DNA of 64,000 nucleotides from Chloroflexota bacterium (GTDB taxonomy: Bacteria; Chloroflexota; Chloroflexia; Thermomicrobiales; UBA6265), in the NCBI GenBank assembly GCA_023389575.1, contig JAEWEG010000077.1, positions 17,035-81,034 of the forward strand. Reading direction: 5' to 3'. Made by a program: the position numbers and the translations under genes. The notes under the pieces are model-generated. The model saw nothing but the letters and a program-made list of their open reading frames with translations. It did no database searches and was not told the DNA's origin. Positions within the stretch are counted from its first letter, which is position 1. Each line of letters opens with the position of its first letter. Positions 42,321 through 50,568 of this stretch are shown here, piece by piece.

Positions 42321-43688
42321 TTACGCGGATGTGGCTCGCTGGCGCGCCAGGTAGTCAGCGGCGGCGAGCACCGCGCCAAACTGCACCCCCACCAGCTTGC
42401 GAATCGGAACGGTCCGGAAATCGAGCTCGCTTTCCAGCTGGGCGCCCCAGCGCTCAAACGTGTCGCGTGCCGCCAGAAGTTCGCGGCGGATGGCCGGCGT
42501 TCCATTGCCGATCCCAACCTCGCCTTCCAGCATACGCACGATGAGTCCCTGCCAGCACAGCCGGAAAAATCGCGGCATGATCTGGCTGCTAAAGAGTTCG
42601 GCTACCGTTGCAGGCCGGTCGGTGTCGGGATTCTCCCGCGCCCAGTTGCGCTCGGCGTCGGCGTTGGTCCCCAGCTCGTTCACCCACCAGTCCACCGTCC
42701 GGCGGAATGGCGAATCGGCGCTGAGGTCCTTCGCCACCGCGTCCCAATGCGCCTTCATCATGGCGCGCGATGCGTCCTGGTCGTCGAGGCTGGCCAAAAT
42801 CGCCTCGCGCCGGTTGGTTGTCGTCGGTGATTGATCGTTCACCCGCGGGTCGTCGAAATAGGCGACCTCGGTCACGATGTTGAAGGTGTTGTACGGCCGG
42901 GAATAATCGAAGCTGGAGCCGCCGGAATCTCGCTCCCCCGGATCGCCCCCGTTCGCCTCCAGGTAATCATAGGCGTGCGTGGTCGAAAGCAGGGGGAATA
43001 TCGCCTCGGCCAACGGGGTCGCCCACGGAACCTCGGCCTCGCCCAGCGCCAGCGGCAGGCCCTCCCAGGCTGGCAGCGCATGCAGCGTGTCGTAATACGC
43101 CTGGTCGCCCTCCGAGGAGTAGTAATACACCCCGCTGAATCCCGCGTTGTGCAGCGAGGCCATCAGGTCGGGCTTCAACTCGTCGATGACCCGCATCAGC
43201 ATCTCGGTCTCGGGCAATGTGGCGTCGAAGTAGAGATCCTTGTAGGAAATCGGGAAGGTCCACTCCACCTGATCCTTCGCGGCAGGGCGATAGAAATGCC
43301 GGGCGTAGTTCGTGGGCGTGAACGGCCCGCCAAACCAGCCTTCGTTCAACCGCGTGCCGTCCGGGTCCACCGTGGAAATGAAATGCCAGGTGTAGTCGTA
43401 CCGGTCCCGCAGGTCCGTATCGGTGCAGAGCAACTCCGTCAGGTAATGGATCAGCATCGCGCCAATCGGCTCGTTCGGGTGCGGGCAACCGAACATCAGC
43501 AGGTGACGCGAACCGGAGCCAATCGAGAGCATCGGGATCGGTTCCCCGAGCTTCGAGGTGCCAACCCGCTTCAACCGCGCGATATCGGGATACTCCCCGG
43601 CCAGGCGCTCGAATGCGGCCAGCAGTTCGTTCACTGTCAGGAACCGGTCCATCTCCGGTACCGCGGCCACGTAGGCGCGAATGTCCAA
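42321..43688 (-). CDS. M14-family zinc carboxypeptidase, copy 1
   Basis: 455 residues, no signal peptide. Zinc ligands: H70 and E73 in CPHPNEP, H180 in MASLHNAG; catalytic Glu274 in VTEVAYFDD. The C-terminal 150 residues are an extra helical domain. Related to the gene at 44777-46135 with identical positions of all four residues. Being cytoplasmic and first in the peptide-importer operon, it likely processes imported peptides or amide conjugates. Leftward promoter at 43745-43772. Confidence 0.9.
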   Translation of the reverse strand: MDIRAYVAAVPEMDRFLTVNELLAAFERLAGEYPDIARLKRVGTSKLGEPIPMLSIGSGSRHLLMFGCPHPNEPIGAMLIHYLTELLCTDTDLRDRYDYTWHFISTVDPDGTRLNEGWFGGPFTPTNYARHFYRPAAKDQVEWTFPISYKDLYFDATLPETEMLMRVIDELKPDLMASLHNAGFSGVYYYSSEGDQAYYDTLHALPAWEGLPLALGEAEVPWATPLAEAIFPLLSTTHAYDYLEANGGDPGERDSGGSSFDYSRPYNTFNIVTEVAYFDDPRVNDQSPTTTNRREAILASLDDQDASRAMMKAHWDAVAKDLSADSPFRRTVDWWVNELGTNADAERNWARENPDTDRPATVAELFSSQIMPRFFRLCWQGLIVRMLEGEVGIGNGTPAIRRELLAARDTFERWGAQLESELDFRTVPIRKLVGVQFGAVLAAADYLARQRATSA

Positions 43689-43744
43689 ATCCGTTTGCTC
43701 CAGAAGGGGTGTGGGACCTTCGTCCCCGCCGTTAAGTGGTGTTC

Positions 43745-43772
43745 AGCATATCACCAGCCCCATGCTGGTCAA
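43745..43772 (-). promoter_or_regulatory. Leftward promoter for the peptidase-importer operon
   Basis: Minus-strand TTGACC (43772-43767), 16-bp spacer, TATGCT (43750-43745), 57 bp before the ATG of the M14 gene. Confidence 0.6.
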
Positions 43773-43798
43773 CAGCACGACTTCACGGTATATCTGTG

Positions 43799-43836
43799 AC
43801 ATCTCAGATCGGTCGCATTCAGGCCTTATGAGATGT
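43799..43836. promoter_or_regulatory. Probable GntR operator region
   Basis: ACATCTCA (43799-43806) and TGAGATGT (43829-43836) form an 8-bp inverted repeat 22 bp apart; ATCTG...CAGAT around 43793-43809 is a second, overlapping dyad. It lies between the leftward importer operon and the rightward GntR gene, just upstream of the importer promoter. Confidence 0.5.
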
Positions 43837-43904
43837 TTACAAACGTCCAGATGCTGGATTGTGCCACCAAACCAGACCACGACACCCCGGCGGGAGCTTA
43901 CCGA

Positions 43905-44606
43905 ATGGCGAACGACAACTCGAGCGAATCCGCGTCCCAGGCAGCCGGTGCCTACGAGGCCATCCGCCAGGCCATCATCGAGTGGGAACTCCGGCCCGGC
44001 GAGCACATCACCGAGCACGGACTGGTTTCCTCCAGCGGGTTCGGCCGCGCCTCCGTGCGGGCCGCGCTCACCCGCCTCCGCCACGAACGCCTGGTGATCG
44101 CCATGCCCCGGCGCGGCTACCAGGTCGCCCCCATCACCTTCAAGGATGTCACAGATGTCTTCGGCGTCCGCCTCGTCATCGAGCCCGCCGCCGCCCGCCA
44201 GGTCGCCAGCCGCGCCGATCCCGCCCTCATCGAGGAACTCGACGCCATCAACCAACAGTGCCGCATCCAGGACGGTCCCTACTCCGCCGCCGCGTACCGC
44301 GCCGCCAACAACGCCTTCCACGTCGCCCTCGCCCGAGGCACGGGCAACGACCGGCTGGCGGCCATTACCCGCGCCTCGCTGGACGACCTCCAGCGCATCC
44401 TCTTCCTGCCCCAGGTCGCCCGCGAAACAGACCGCGTCAACGCCACGTACGACGAGCACGCCGCCATCATCGACGCCATCCGCCGCCGCGATCCCGCCAC
44501 CGCCGAGCGCCTGATGCACGAGCACATCGAACTGAACAAGGTGCAACTGATCGAGGCGCTCATCGCCACCGAGAACATCGGCGCCATCAACCTCGTCGAG
44601 GCCTGA
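43905..44606 (+). CDS. GntR-family (FadR/FCD subfamily) transcriptional regulator
   Basis: 233 residues from the ATG with CGGGAG about 9 nt upstream; an in-frame start 24 codons earlier lies within the operator region. wHTH: YEAIRQAIIEWELRPGEHIT, GFGRASVRAALTRLRHERLV, IAMPRRGYQVAPIT. The FCD effector domain follows: VFGVRLVIEPAAARQVA, conserved NxxFHxxLARGTGN (metal-binding His), HAAIIDAIRRRDPATAERLM. Divergent from the importer operon and upstream of a second M14 gene that runs toward it; it probably senses a metabolite of the imported compound. Confidence 0.93.
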   Translation: MANDNSSESASQAAGAYEAIRQAIIEWELRPGEHITEHGLVSSSGFGRASVRAALTRLRHERLVIAMPRRGYQVAPITFKDVTDVFGVRLVIEPAAARQVASRADPALIEELDAINQQCRIQDGPYSAAAYRAANNAFHVALARGTGNDRLAAITRASLDDLQRILFLPQVARETDRVNATYDEHAAIIDAIRRRDPATAERLMHEHIELNKVQLIEALIATENIGAINLVEA

Positions 44607-44776
44607 CGGCGGTGGTCCGGAACGCTCCGTTTACCTGGTAGCGGCGAATCGCGTGTCTTCGCCCGCGATTGGCACACACCTTCCGGGTCAGCGAGCGCCT
44701 CCGCATGGATCACCGCCAGGTCGAGATGAACTCGACCGCTACCAGATACCGCGCCATTGACTGCCCGACCGCGGTC

Positions 44777-46135
44777 CTACGCCTGGGAACCCGCCAGCTC
44801 CTGGGCGGCCGCCAGCACCGCGCCGAGTTGCACGGCCACCAGCTTCCGGATCGGCACCGCCCGCACATCCAGATCCGCGTCCAGCGCGCTCGCCCGCCGC
44901 TCGAACGACGCCCTGGCCTCGGCCAGAGCCTTCCGGATCGCCGGGGTCCCGTTGCCCACCGCGACCTCGCCGTCCAGCATCCTTAGCAGCATGCCGAACA
45001 GCAGTTGCCGGTAGAACCGGCCCTCCTGGTCGCTGCTGAACAGCTCCGCCACCGTCGCCGGCCGATCGGTCTCCGGATCGCTCTCGGCCCACTGCCGTTG
45101 CGCCCCCATGAACCGCTGCTGCATCTTCACGAACGACCGCAGCGCCACCTCGAACGACGACTTCGTGCGCGCGTCGTCCCGCACGGCCTCCAGGTGTCGA
45201 TCCATCTCCGCGTACACCGCGTCGGCTTCGTCCAGCCCCTTCAGGATCGCCTCCCGACGATTCGTGGAGGTCACCGTCTGGTCGTTCACCCGGGGATCGT
45301 CGTAGTACGCCATCTCGATCACCAGGGTCACCGTGCCGTGCGGCGCGGCGTATTCCGCGCTGGACCCACCCTGGCTGAAGTCCGACATGTCGCCACCGTT
45401 GGCTTCCATGTAGTCGTAGCTCTGCGCGGTGGTGATCAACTCGAAGATCGCCGGGGCATACTCCACGGCGTACGGCACCTCGGGCTCGCCCAGGCTCAGC
45501 GGAAGCCCTTCCCACTCCGGCAGTTCGTGGAAGATCGAATGCAAGGCCGGCACATCTCGCGAGAGATAGTAGTACACCCCGCCGAACCCGGCGTTGTGCA
45601 ACGACCCCATCAGCACCGGCTTCAACCGGTCGATCACCCGCATCAGCATTTCCGACTCGGGCAGCGACTGGTCGAAATAGTTCTGCTTGTAGAAGTTGGG
45701 GAACGTCCACTCGACCTGCTTGTGACTCGCCGGCCGGTAGAAGTTGCGCGCGTAGTTGTCCACCGTGAACGGCCCGGAGAACCACCCCTCGTTGAGCCGC
45801 GTGCCATCCGGATCGACACAGGTGATCAGGTTCCAGGTGTACCCCAGCTCATCGCGAAGATCGGCATCCTCGCAGAGCAGCCTGGCGAAGTGGTGCACCA
45901 GCATCGCCCCGATCGGCTCGTTCGGATGCGGGCACGCGAACAGCAGCACGTTCCGCTCGCCCTTGCCGATCGAGAGCATGCTGATCGGCTCGCCCAGTTG
46001 CGACGATCCCACCCGCTCCAGCGTCGCGATCTCCGGATACTCCCCGGCAATCCGTTCGAAATCCGCGTTCAGTTCGTCCACCGTCAGGAACCGGTCCATC
46101 TCCGGAACCGCCGCCATGTATTGCCGGATATCCAC
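44777..46135 (-). CDS. M14-family zinc carboxypeptidase, copy 2
   Basis: 452 residues from a GTG (GGTGGGGTGAG about 5 nt before) chosen because it aligns exactly with the start of copy 1; an upstream ATG would add 28 residues. Zinc ligands H70, E73 (CPHPNEP), H180 (MGSLHNAG) and catalytic E274 (LVIEMAYYDD) are at the same positions as in copy 1. No signal peptide. It converges with the GntR gene, so it is not in the importer operon; a different specificity under separate control is likely. Confidence 0.9.
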   Translation of the reverse strand: MDIRQYMAAVPEMDRFLTVDELNADFERIAGEYPEIATLERVGSSQLGEPISMLSIGKGERNVLLFACPHPNEPIGAMLVHHFARLLCEDADLRDELGYTWNLITCVDPDGTRLNEGWFSGPFTVDNYARNFYRPASHKQVEWTFPNFYKQNYFDQSLPESEMLMRVIDRLKPVLMGSLHNAGFGGVYYYLSRDVPALHSIFHELPEWEGLPLSLGEPEVPYAVEYAPAIFELITTAQSYDYMEANGGDMSDFSQGGSSAEYAAPHGTVTLVIEMAYYDDPRVNDQTVTSTNRREAILKGLDEADAVYAEMDRHLEAVRDDARTKSSFEVALRSFVKMQQRFMGAQRQWAESDPETDRPATVAELFSSDQEGRFYRQLLFGMLLRMLDGEVAVGNGTPAIRKALAEARASFERRASALDADLDVRAVPIRKLVAVQLGAVLAAAQELAGSQA

Positions 46136-46261
46136 GTGCTCACCCCACCAAAACGAACGTCGCCCAAACGGCCACCAGCGATGCATCCTAGCCGATAGCG
46201 CCGCTCCAGATCGTGTCATATGTCACGAAATCCCCGCCTCCCGCTCCAGCCTGCTCCGACG

Positions 46262-46834
46262 CTAGAGCCGGGACGTGAACGGCTCCAACGCCTCGGCGGT
46301 CGCGATCAACCTCACCGACCGAAGCGTTTCGAGATAGTCGTCCACGCTGTAGGCCGGATTGCGGAGGCGAGCCCGAACCTGGGAAACCGCATTGCAAAAG
46401 CGATTCGGCGCCAGATCGAGCAGGTTCAGAAGAACGTCATCTGGATTGCGCGCCTCGATGCCATATTGGGCGAGAACGGTCCCCGGAAAATCCTTCACAT
46501 TGTGCGTCACGATGAGGTCGCATCCACCAGCAATCGCCGCCGCCAGGACGTGACGGTCTCCTGGGTCTGGCAGATCAAGCGTGGGAATCAGGGAGTCATA
46601 CCCGGTGACCAGGCAATCGCGTATAGCCCGGTCCATGAGGTCTCGCGTGCGCTCAAGATCCTCCCGGCGCCGAAAGGGCTCGTTCCGGAGCAGGGAATCG
46701 ATCCATTCTCGATGGATATCCGCGGACCACCTGGCCCTGAACAGTGCTCCCACCGCCAATTGCAGGACAAGATCCCGCAGCGGCGCCGGATAGAGCACAT
46801 TTGCATCGAGCAAGGCCACCCGCCCATCCGTCAC
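46262..46834 (-). CDS. PIN-domain toxin (ribonuclease)
   Basis: 190 residues. Acidic residues of the PIN active site are in place: D10 (VALLDANVLYP), E43 (IHREWID), D93 (DPGDRHVLAA) and D115 (HNVKDFP). The stop-to-stop context and 4-bp overlap with the preceding HTH gene are typical of type II toxin-antitoxin modules; PIN toxins cleave tRNA, rRNA or mRNA. At ~190 residues it is longer than VapC (about 130), with an extra C-terminal helical part. Confidence 0.87.
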   Translation of the reverse strand: MTDGRVALLDANVLYPAPLRDLVLQLAVGALFRARWSADIHREWIDSLLRNEPFRRREDLERTRDLMDRAIRDCLVTGYDSLIPTLDLPDPGDRHVLAAAIAGGCDLIVTHNVKDFPGTVLAQYGIEARNPDDVLLNLLDLAPNRFCNAVSQVRARLRNPAYSVDDYLETLRSVRLIATAEALEPFTSRL

Positions 46835-47292
46835 CGTGGATAGCCCATGTCCTGATCCTGGGCTTCCCGCGCCAGTTGATCGAGCACCGCGTCGCGTGCC
46901 AGATCGTCCTCCGCCTTGTAGGCAAGCACATCCGCCAGGCGAACCCTGCGATGCGTTCCCACCTTCCGATAAGGAATGCGTCCATCCTCCAGAAGTCCAA
47001 TCAGGTACGGCCGGGAAACATTCAGCACGCGGGCTGCCTCAACCGTCGTCAGCTCAGCCTCTTCCGAGACAAGGGAGACAGACCGTCCGGCCGCCATCGC
47101 TTCCAGGGCGTCCAGCAACAACGAAACGGCCATGGGCGGAAGCTCGAGCACCCGGTCCTGCTCGGTGTCTTCAATCTGGAGGGTGAGCGACTGGTGCTGG
47201 TCGGCGACCTGCGCGAGTACGTGGCTGGACTTGCGAGCAAGGTCAGCCTCCTGAACGGAAGGCGCGGGGCGAGGTTGGGTCAAGTGACGCAT
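46831..47292 (-). CDS. Excisionase-type HTH antitoxin of the PIN module
   Basis: 153 residues; AGGAGG 5 nt before the ATG. The C-terminal half has LTTVEAARVLNVSRPYLIGL followed by LEDGRIPYRKVGTHRRV, the MerR-like/excisionase (HTH_17) fold used by many PIN-partner antitoxins. The acidic/hydrophobic N-terminal part may be the toxin-binding region. Overlaps the toxin gene by 4 bp. AT-rich DNA at 47330-47365 could hold its promoter and operator. Confidence 0.85.
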   Translation of the reverse strand: MRHLTQPRPAPSVQEADLARKSSHVLAQVADQHQSLTLQIEDTEQDRVLELPPMAVSLLLDALEAMAAGRSVSLVSEEAELTTVEAARVLNVSRPYLIGLLEDGRIPYRKVGTHRRVRLADVLAYKAEDDLARDAVLDQLAREAQDQDMGYPR

Positions 47293-47446
47293 TGGGGCCT
47301 CCTCTGGCTATTCCCCAGCCTATCCCGTAAATGCATTATTCGCAACAATCGAAATAGTTGAGACCGAAACCCCGCTACAGGTTCCGCCTTCATCCGCCAC
47401 AATGGAACCATTCCGGTCGCGACCGTCCATCATCCCAGGAGCACCC

Positions 47447-48100
47447 ATGACCACCCCACCCGACCAGCGCGACCTGTGGATCGCCAACTATGGCGAACAC
47501 CCTCAACCCGCCGAACGCCCCTCCGCCTTCGTCGCCACCTGCCTGCGACTGCTGGCGCCAGGTAGCCACATCCTCGAACTCGGCTGCGGCTCTGGCACCG
47601 ACGCCGCCACCTTCGCCGCGGCCGGCCACCACGTCACCGCCACCGACTTCGTCCCCGCCGTCATCGAGGCCAACCGTGAACGCCACGCCGCGCTGAACAC
47701 CCTCGCCTTTCAGGAAATGCGCATCGACGAACCGTATACCTTCCCGGACGCCACCTTCGACGCCGTCTACGCCCATCTCACCCTGCATTACTACACCCAT
47801 CGGAAAACCCACGAGATCATCAAGGAAGTTCACCGCGTGCTAAAACCGGGCGGCCTGCTCCTCTTCGCCTGCAAATCACCGGCCGATCCCGCGTATGGCA
47901 AGGGCGTGGAACTGGAATCCAACCTCTTCGACTTCCACGGAAAGGTCCGCCACTTCTTCGACCCGGCCTATGCCCGCGTCCTGCTCGAACCCCGCTTCAC
48001 CGGCGTCGAGGTCACCGAGCACACCGGAAAGCTCTACCGCCAGAAGGCTGGCTGGATCACCGTCGTCGCCCAGGCCACCGATCCAACCTCCACCGCGTAG
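47447..48100 (+). CDS. Class I SAM-dependent methyltransferase
   Basis: 217 residues; CCAGGAG about 5 nt before the ATG. Motif I ILELGCGSGTDAATF (42-56), ATDFVPAVIEAN (motif II), DATFDAVYAHLTLHYY and RVLKPGGLLLFACK. The N-terminal DLWIANYGEHPQ is typical of the methyltransferase-25/TehB-like group, which includes tellurite-resistance enzymes; substrate not established. A single gene. Confidence 0.9.
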   Translation: MTTPPDQRDLWIANYGEHPQPAERPSAFVATCLRLLAPGSHILELGCGSGTDAATFAAAGHHVTATDFVPAVIEANRERHAALNTLAFQEMRIDEPYTFPDATFDAVYAHLTLHYYTHRKTHEIIKEVHRVLKPGGLLLFACKSPADPAYGKGVELESNLFDFHGKVRHFFDPAYARVLLEPRFTGVEVTEHTGKLYRQKAGWITVVAQATDPTSTA

Positions 48101-48240
48101 ACCGCCAGCCTCCATGCTCGAAGCATCGAAGCGCGACTCCCATGACCGCAGGCTCCCCGGAAACGGACACCACCGAAATTGCCCACCAATCCCCCGGTAG
48201 AGGCTAAACAAGCGCTTCCGCTGAAATACGACACCTTTTG

Positions 48241-48264
48241 GTAGGGGCCGACCTCGTGTCGGCC
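48241..48264 (+). repeat. 24-bp hairpin repeat, copy 2
   Basis: Identical over 24 bp to 36570-36593, with unrelated flanks. Located in the gap between the methyltransferase gene and the noncoding-RNA terminator. Confidence 0.75.
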
Positions 48265-48330
48265 CTGTCTAGCGGACGCCTGGGCCATCCGTCCAAGCCG
48301 CAACCACACCACTCCAACCATCTCGCGGAC

Positions 48331-48365
48331 ACAGAAAAGCCCACCGGTTTCGCAACCACTGGGCT
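48331..48365 (-). terminator. Rho-independent terminator with U-run
   Basis: Minus strand: GCCCAGTGGTT, short loop, AACCGGTGGGC with one mismatch and one G-T pair, directly followed by TTTTCTGT. It is one of the few in the window with a real U-run. Confidence 0.75.
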
Positions 48366-48728
48366 CTCTGTCGTCGTGACAGGTCGTTGTTTACGCTTAA
48401 TGGGTTGAGCGTCTGGCTTTCTTGGGGATCACCAGTTCCCATGTGCGTCAGGAGTGCATCTTCATACCTGGATCGAACCGAAGTTCTCCCCTGAAGGTCT
48501 ACCCAACGCCGCTGTCGTCATCGATACCGAGCGAGTCCGTCCCAGTCCAGCCTGGTCGCTGATCGACCTCCCAACCCCGAAGGGTTGATCACCGGTCTTC
48601 ACAGTCCCTTACCGGGCCACCTTCCCTGAACTTGCGTCCCGTTCCAGCGGCGGTCACGTGCTCTTCCGCGACCCCTGTTTCGATCTTCTCCTGTATCAAC
48701 GTCAGTCAGGTGACGTCCTGTCTGTACG
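48331..48728 (-). ncRNA. Candidate independent structured RNA, about 400 nt, family unassigned
   Basis: No gene fits 48101-48813. On the minus strand a promoter (48732-48760) and an intrinsic terminator (48331-48365) bracket ~395 nt. Inside is a CAACCC-TTCG-GGGTTG hairpin (complement of 48576-48591, a UUCG-capped stem), and a CCGGT...ACCGG stem is nearby. The segment is less GC-rich and lacks open frames of length. It lacks the conserved GGAAAGUCC and ACAGAACCCGGCUUA of RNase P RNA, the tRNA-like ends of tmRNA and the GGAAGCAG loop of SRP RNA, so I cannot name it. A single transcription unit is inferred from flanking signals only. Confidence 0.5.
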
Positions 48729-48731
48729 AAC

Positions 48732-48760
48732 ACCTTATGATGCCTGTGCCAGAAAGTCAA
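48732..48760 (-). promoter_or_regulatory. Promoter for the candidate RNA
   Basis: Minus-strand TTGACT (48760-48755) with TAAGGT (48737-48732) 17 bp further on, or CATAAG (48739-48734) at 15 bp. AT-rich upstream sequence (TTTATAGAAGGTA) resembles an UP element. Confidence 0.5.
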
Positions 48761-48813
48761 TACCTTCTATAAACGAAGATTAAGAGTGGTTCCGAAGGCC
48801 ACGAAACGGCCGG

Positions 48814-50568
48814 TCACGTCGCCGGTCCAACCTCCCAAGCCTCCGGCTGCGACCGGTAATCCGACACGAAGTCCCCGTCGGAGATCACCTCGCCACCTGC
48901 CCCCGTCACCTTCCGGCGAACCCGCACCTCGTAGCCAGGCCGCGCCTGCTGCACCATCCGCCGGTCACCCGGCGCCAGCGCCGCGTTCTCGCGCACCACG
49001 GCATCGCCCACCGGCTTCGGTTCACTGACCCGCGACTCGAACACCTCCACGGTCCAGCCATTGTCCCGGCCATAGAAATGAGCGGACACGGTGCCACCGT
49101 CAACCACCATCATCAGCAGCAGCCAGGAATCGAGCGGGTTCTCGAAGATGAGATCCTTTTCCCACTCGCCATCGTGGTTCGGCTGGTAAATCGCGGCATC
49201 CAACCCTGGCGCCGAACCATCGGCCTCGTAAAAGGCCAGCCGCCAGCTATGCGGATGCCATTCCGAAAAGCGGAACCCTGCGTACAACGCCGCCCGGAAC
49301 ACCGTGGTGGAAACCTGGCAGACACCCCCGCCCAGATCGCTGGCCGTCCAGTCTCCCTGGATGATCGACCCTTCGACGAACCCGTTGTCCAGCGTGATCG
49401 GCCCCATCAGCTCGTTGAACGAGAATGACTCCCCGGGCCCAACCAGCTTGTACGAAATGTTGTTCGAGGACACCACCACGTTCGTCGCCCGCGTCTCCGA
49501 CGACCCCGCGAACACCGACGATCCATAGGCCAGGTGCTGCTCAATGCCAAGCTCGTCCACATTGTCCGTCCGCGCCCCGGCCCGAACCGGCACAATCGGC
49601 AGCGATGCCACCCGGGTCGCCGAAAGCGCGGTCGAGGTCAGGACCTGGGCCAGCATCTCCCGGTCCAGTTCCACGCCTTCCACATCGTCTTCGACGACGT
49701 AGAGTCCACTATCCCAACCGAGCATCACGTTCCGGGCGGGTACGTACACCGCCCGCTCGATCGCATCGATCCGTTCCGCGATCCGATCGGCCCGCAATGT
49801 CGCGGTCCCATCGCGATCGATCACCAGCGCCGATGTCAGCGCCTCCACGTCGATCGGGTAGGAATCGCCCTCATGGGTAAACACCACCGGCTCCCCAATC
49901 AGCCGGCTCGCCTGCTCCTGGGCGCCTCTCAACGCGGTCGTGGTGATCTCCGGTTCGACGGCGATGGTCGAAAGCGCCACCGTCGTCGTCCTGCCCGAGC
50001 TGACGGCGGCAACCGCGTCGGCCCGGGCCCGATCGATATTCAGGCGGCGGCCATAGGCGTGATCCCGGATGCTGATCTGGTCGCCCTGCCGCACCAGCCG
50101 CGCATCGCGGGGCTCCGTCGCGATCTTCGCGGCGATCCCATCGAGATACGAATCGAGCACCGGCCGGTCCTGGCTCACGCTCAACGCCACCTGAAGTTCC
50201 TCGCCTCGCCCAACCAGGGACTGATACCGGTCCAGAAGCGTGCCGTCCCGCCCCTGGGTCATCGCCTCGTCCAGCATCGCCGCGTAGTCGATCCGCATAC
50301 CCAGCTCGGCCAGCGAGGCCGTCCAGGCCTGCTCCTCGAACGTGAAGGTGACCGCGTGGGCCTCCATCGCGCTGAACGCCTGGCGGACGAACTGCTCGCC
50401 ACTGGATCGGTCCATCCCGGAAACATCCAGTCCACCAACGGTCGTGCCGGGATAGACATTGCCACTGCAACGGGCTGGCAACGCAACGGCCACGGCTGTC
50501 ACGGTCGAACCAATGGCTCCCGCCACCAGGCTACGGCGACTGGTGAGGCGACTGAACTTCTGAACCAA
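48814..50568 (-). CDS. VanW-family secreted/cell-wall protein
   Basis: 584 residues from a TTG with GGAGG 8 nt upstream, which places the SRRSLVAGAIG leader near the N-terminus; an upstream ATG would add 33 residues. The leader has a twin-arginine and the ARCSG that follows could be a lipobox-like Cys. Then come the YoaR-like peptidoglycan-binding repeat region (VGGLDVSGMDRSSGEQFVRQ; a second copy near YPIDVEALTSAL) and the VanW domain (GESFSFNELMGPITLDNGFV, GGGVCQVSTTVFRAALYAGF, HSWRLAFYE), plus a short C-terminal G5-like tail. A cell-envelope role is likely; the reaction is unknown. Confidence 0.9.
   Translation of the reverse strand: MVQKFSRLTSRRSLVAGAIGSTVTAVAVALPARCSGNVYPGTTVGGLDVSGMDRSSGEQFVRQAFSAMEAHAVTFTFEEQAWTASLAELGMRIDYAAMLDEAMTQGRDGTLLDRYQSLVGRGEELQVALSVSQDRPVLDSYLDGIAAKIATEPRDARLVRQGDQISIRDHAYGRRLNIDRARADAVAAVSSGRTTTVALSTIAVEPEITTTALRGAQEQASRLIGEPVVFTHEGDSYPIDVEALTSALVIDRDGTATLRADRIAERIDAIERAVYVPARNVMLGWDSGLYVVEDDVEGVELDREMLAQVLTSTALSATRVASLPIVPVRAGARTDNVDELGIEQHLAYGSSVFAGSSETRATNVVVSSNNISYKLVGPGESFSFNELMGPITLDNGFVEGSIIQGDWTASDLGGGVCQVSTTVFRAALYAGFRFSEWHPHSWRLAFYEADGSAPGLDAAIYQPNHDGEWEKDLIFENPLDSWLLLMMVVDGGTVSAHFYGRDNGWTVEVFESRVSEPKPVGDAVVRENAALAPGDRRMVQQARPGYEVRVRRKVTGAGGEVISDGDFVSDYRSQPEAWEVGPAT

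Noticed and set aside
44739..45785. A 348-codon minus-strand frame overlapping the second M14 gene
   Set aside because: Shifted-frame shadow of the peptidase, Arg/Gly-rich, no start signal.
48460..48485. A tRNA on the minus strand (GGTTCGATCC)
   Set aside because: The flanking bases do not form a T-stem and no acceptor or anticodon arm can be built.
48331..48728. RNase P RNA, tmRNA or SRP RNA for the noncoding transcript
   Set aside because: A GAAAC...GGAAGAGC...GCUGGAAC stretch and GGGUAGACC look slightly like RNase P, but the universally conserved GGAAAGUCC and ACAGAACCCGGCUUA are missing and the order of elements does not fit. No tRNA-like ends or SRP loop either.
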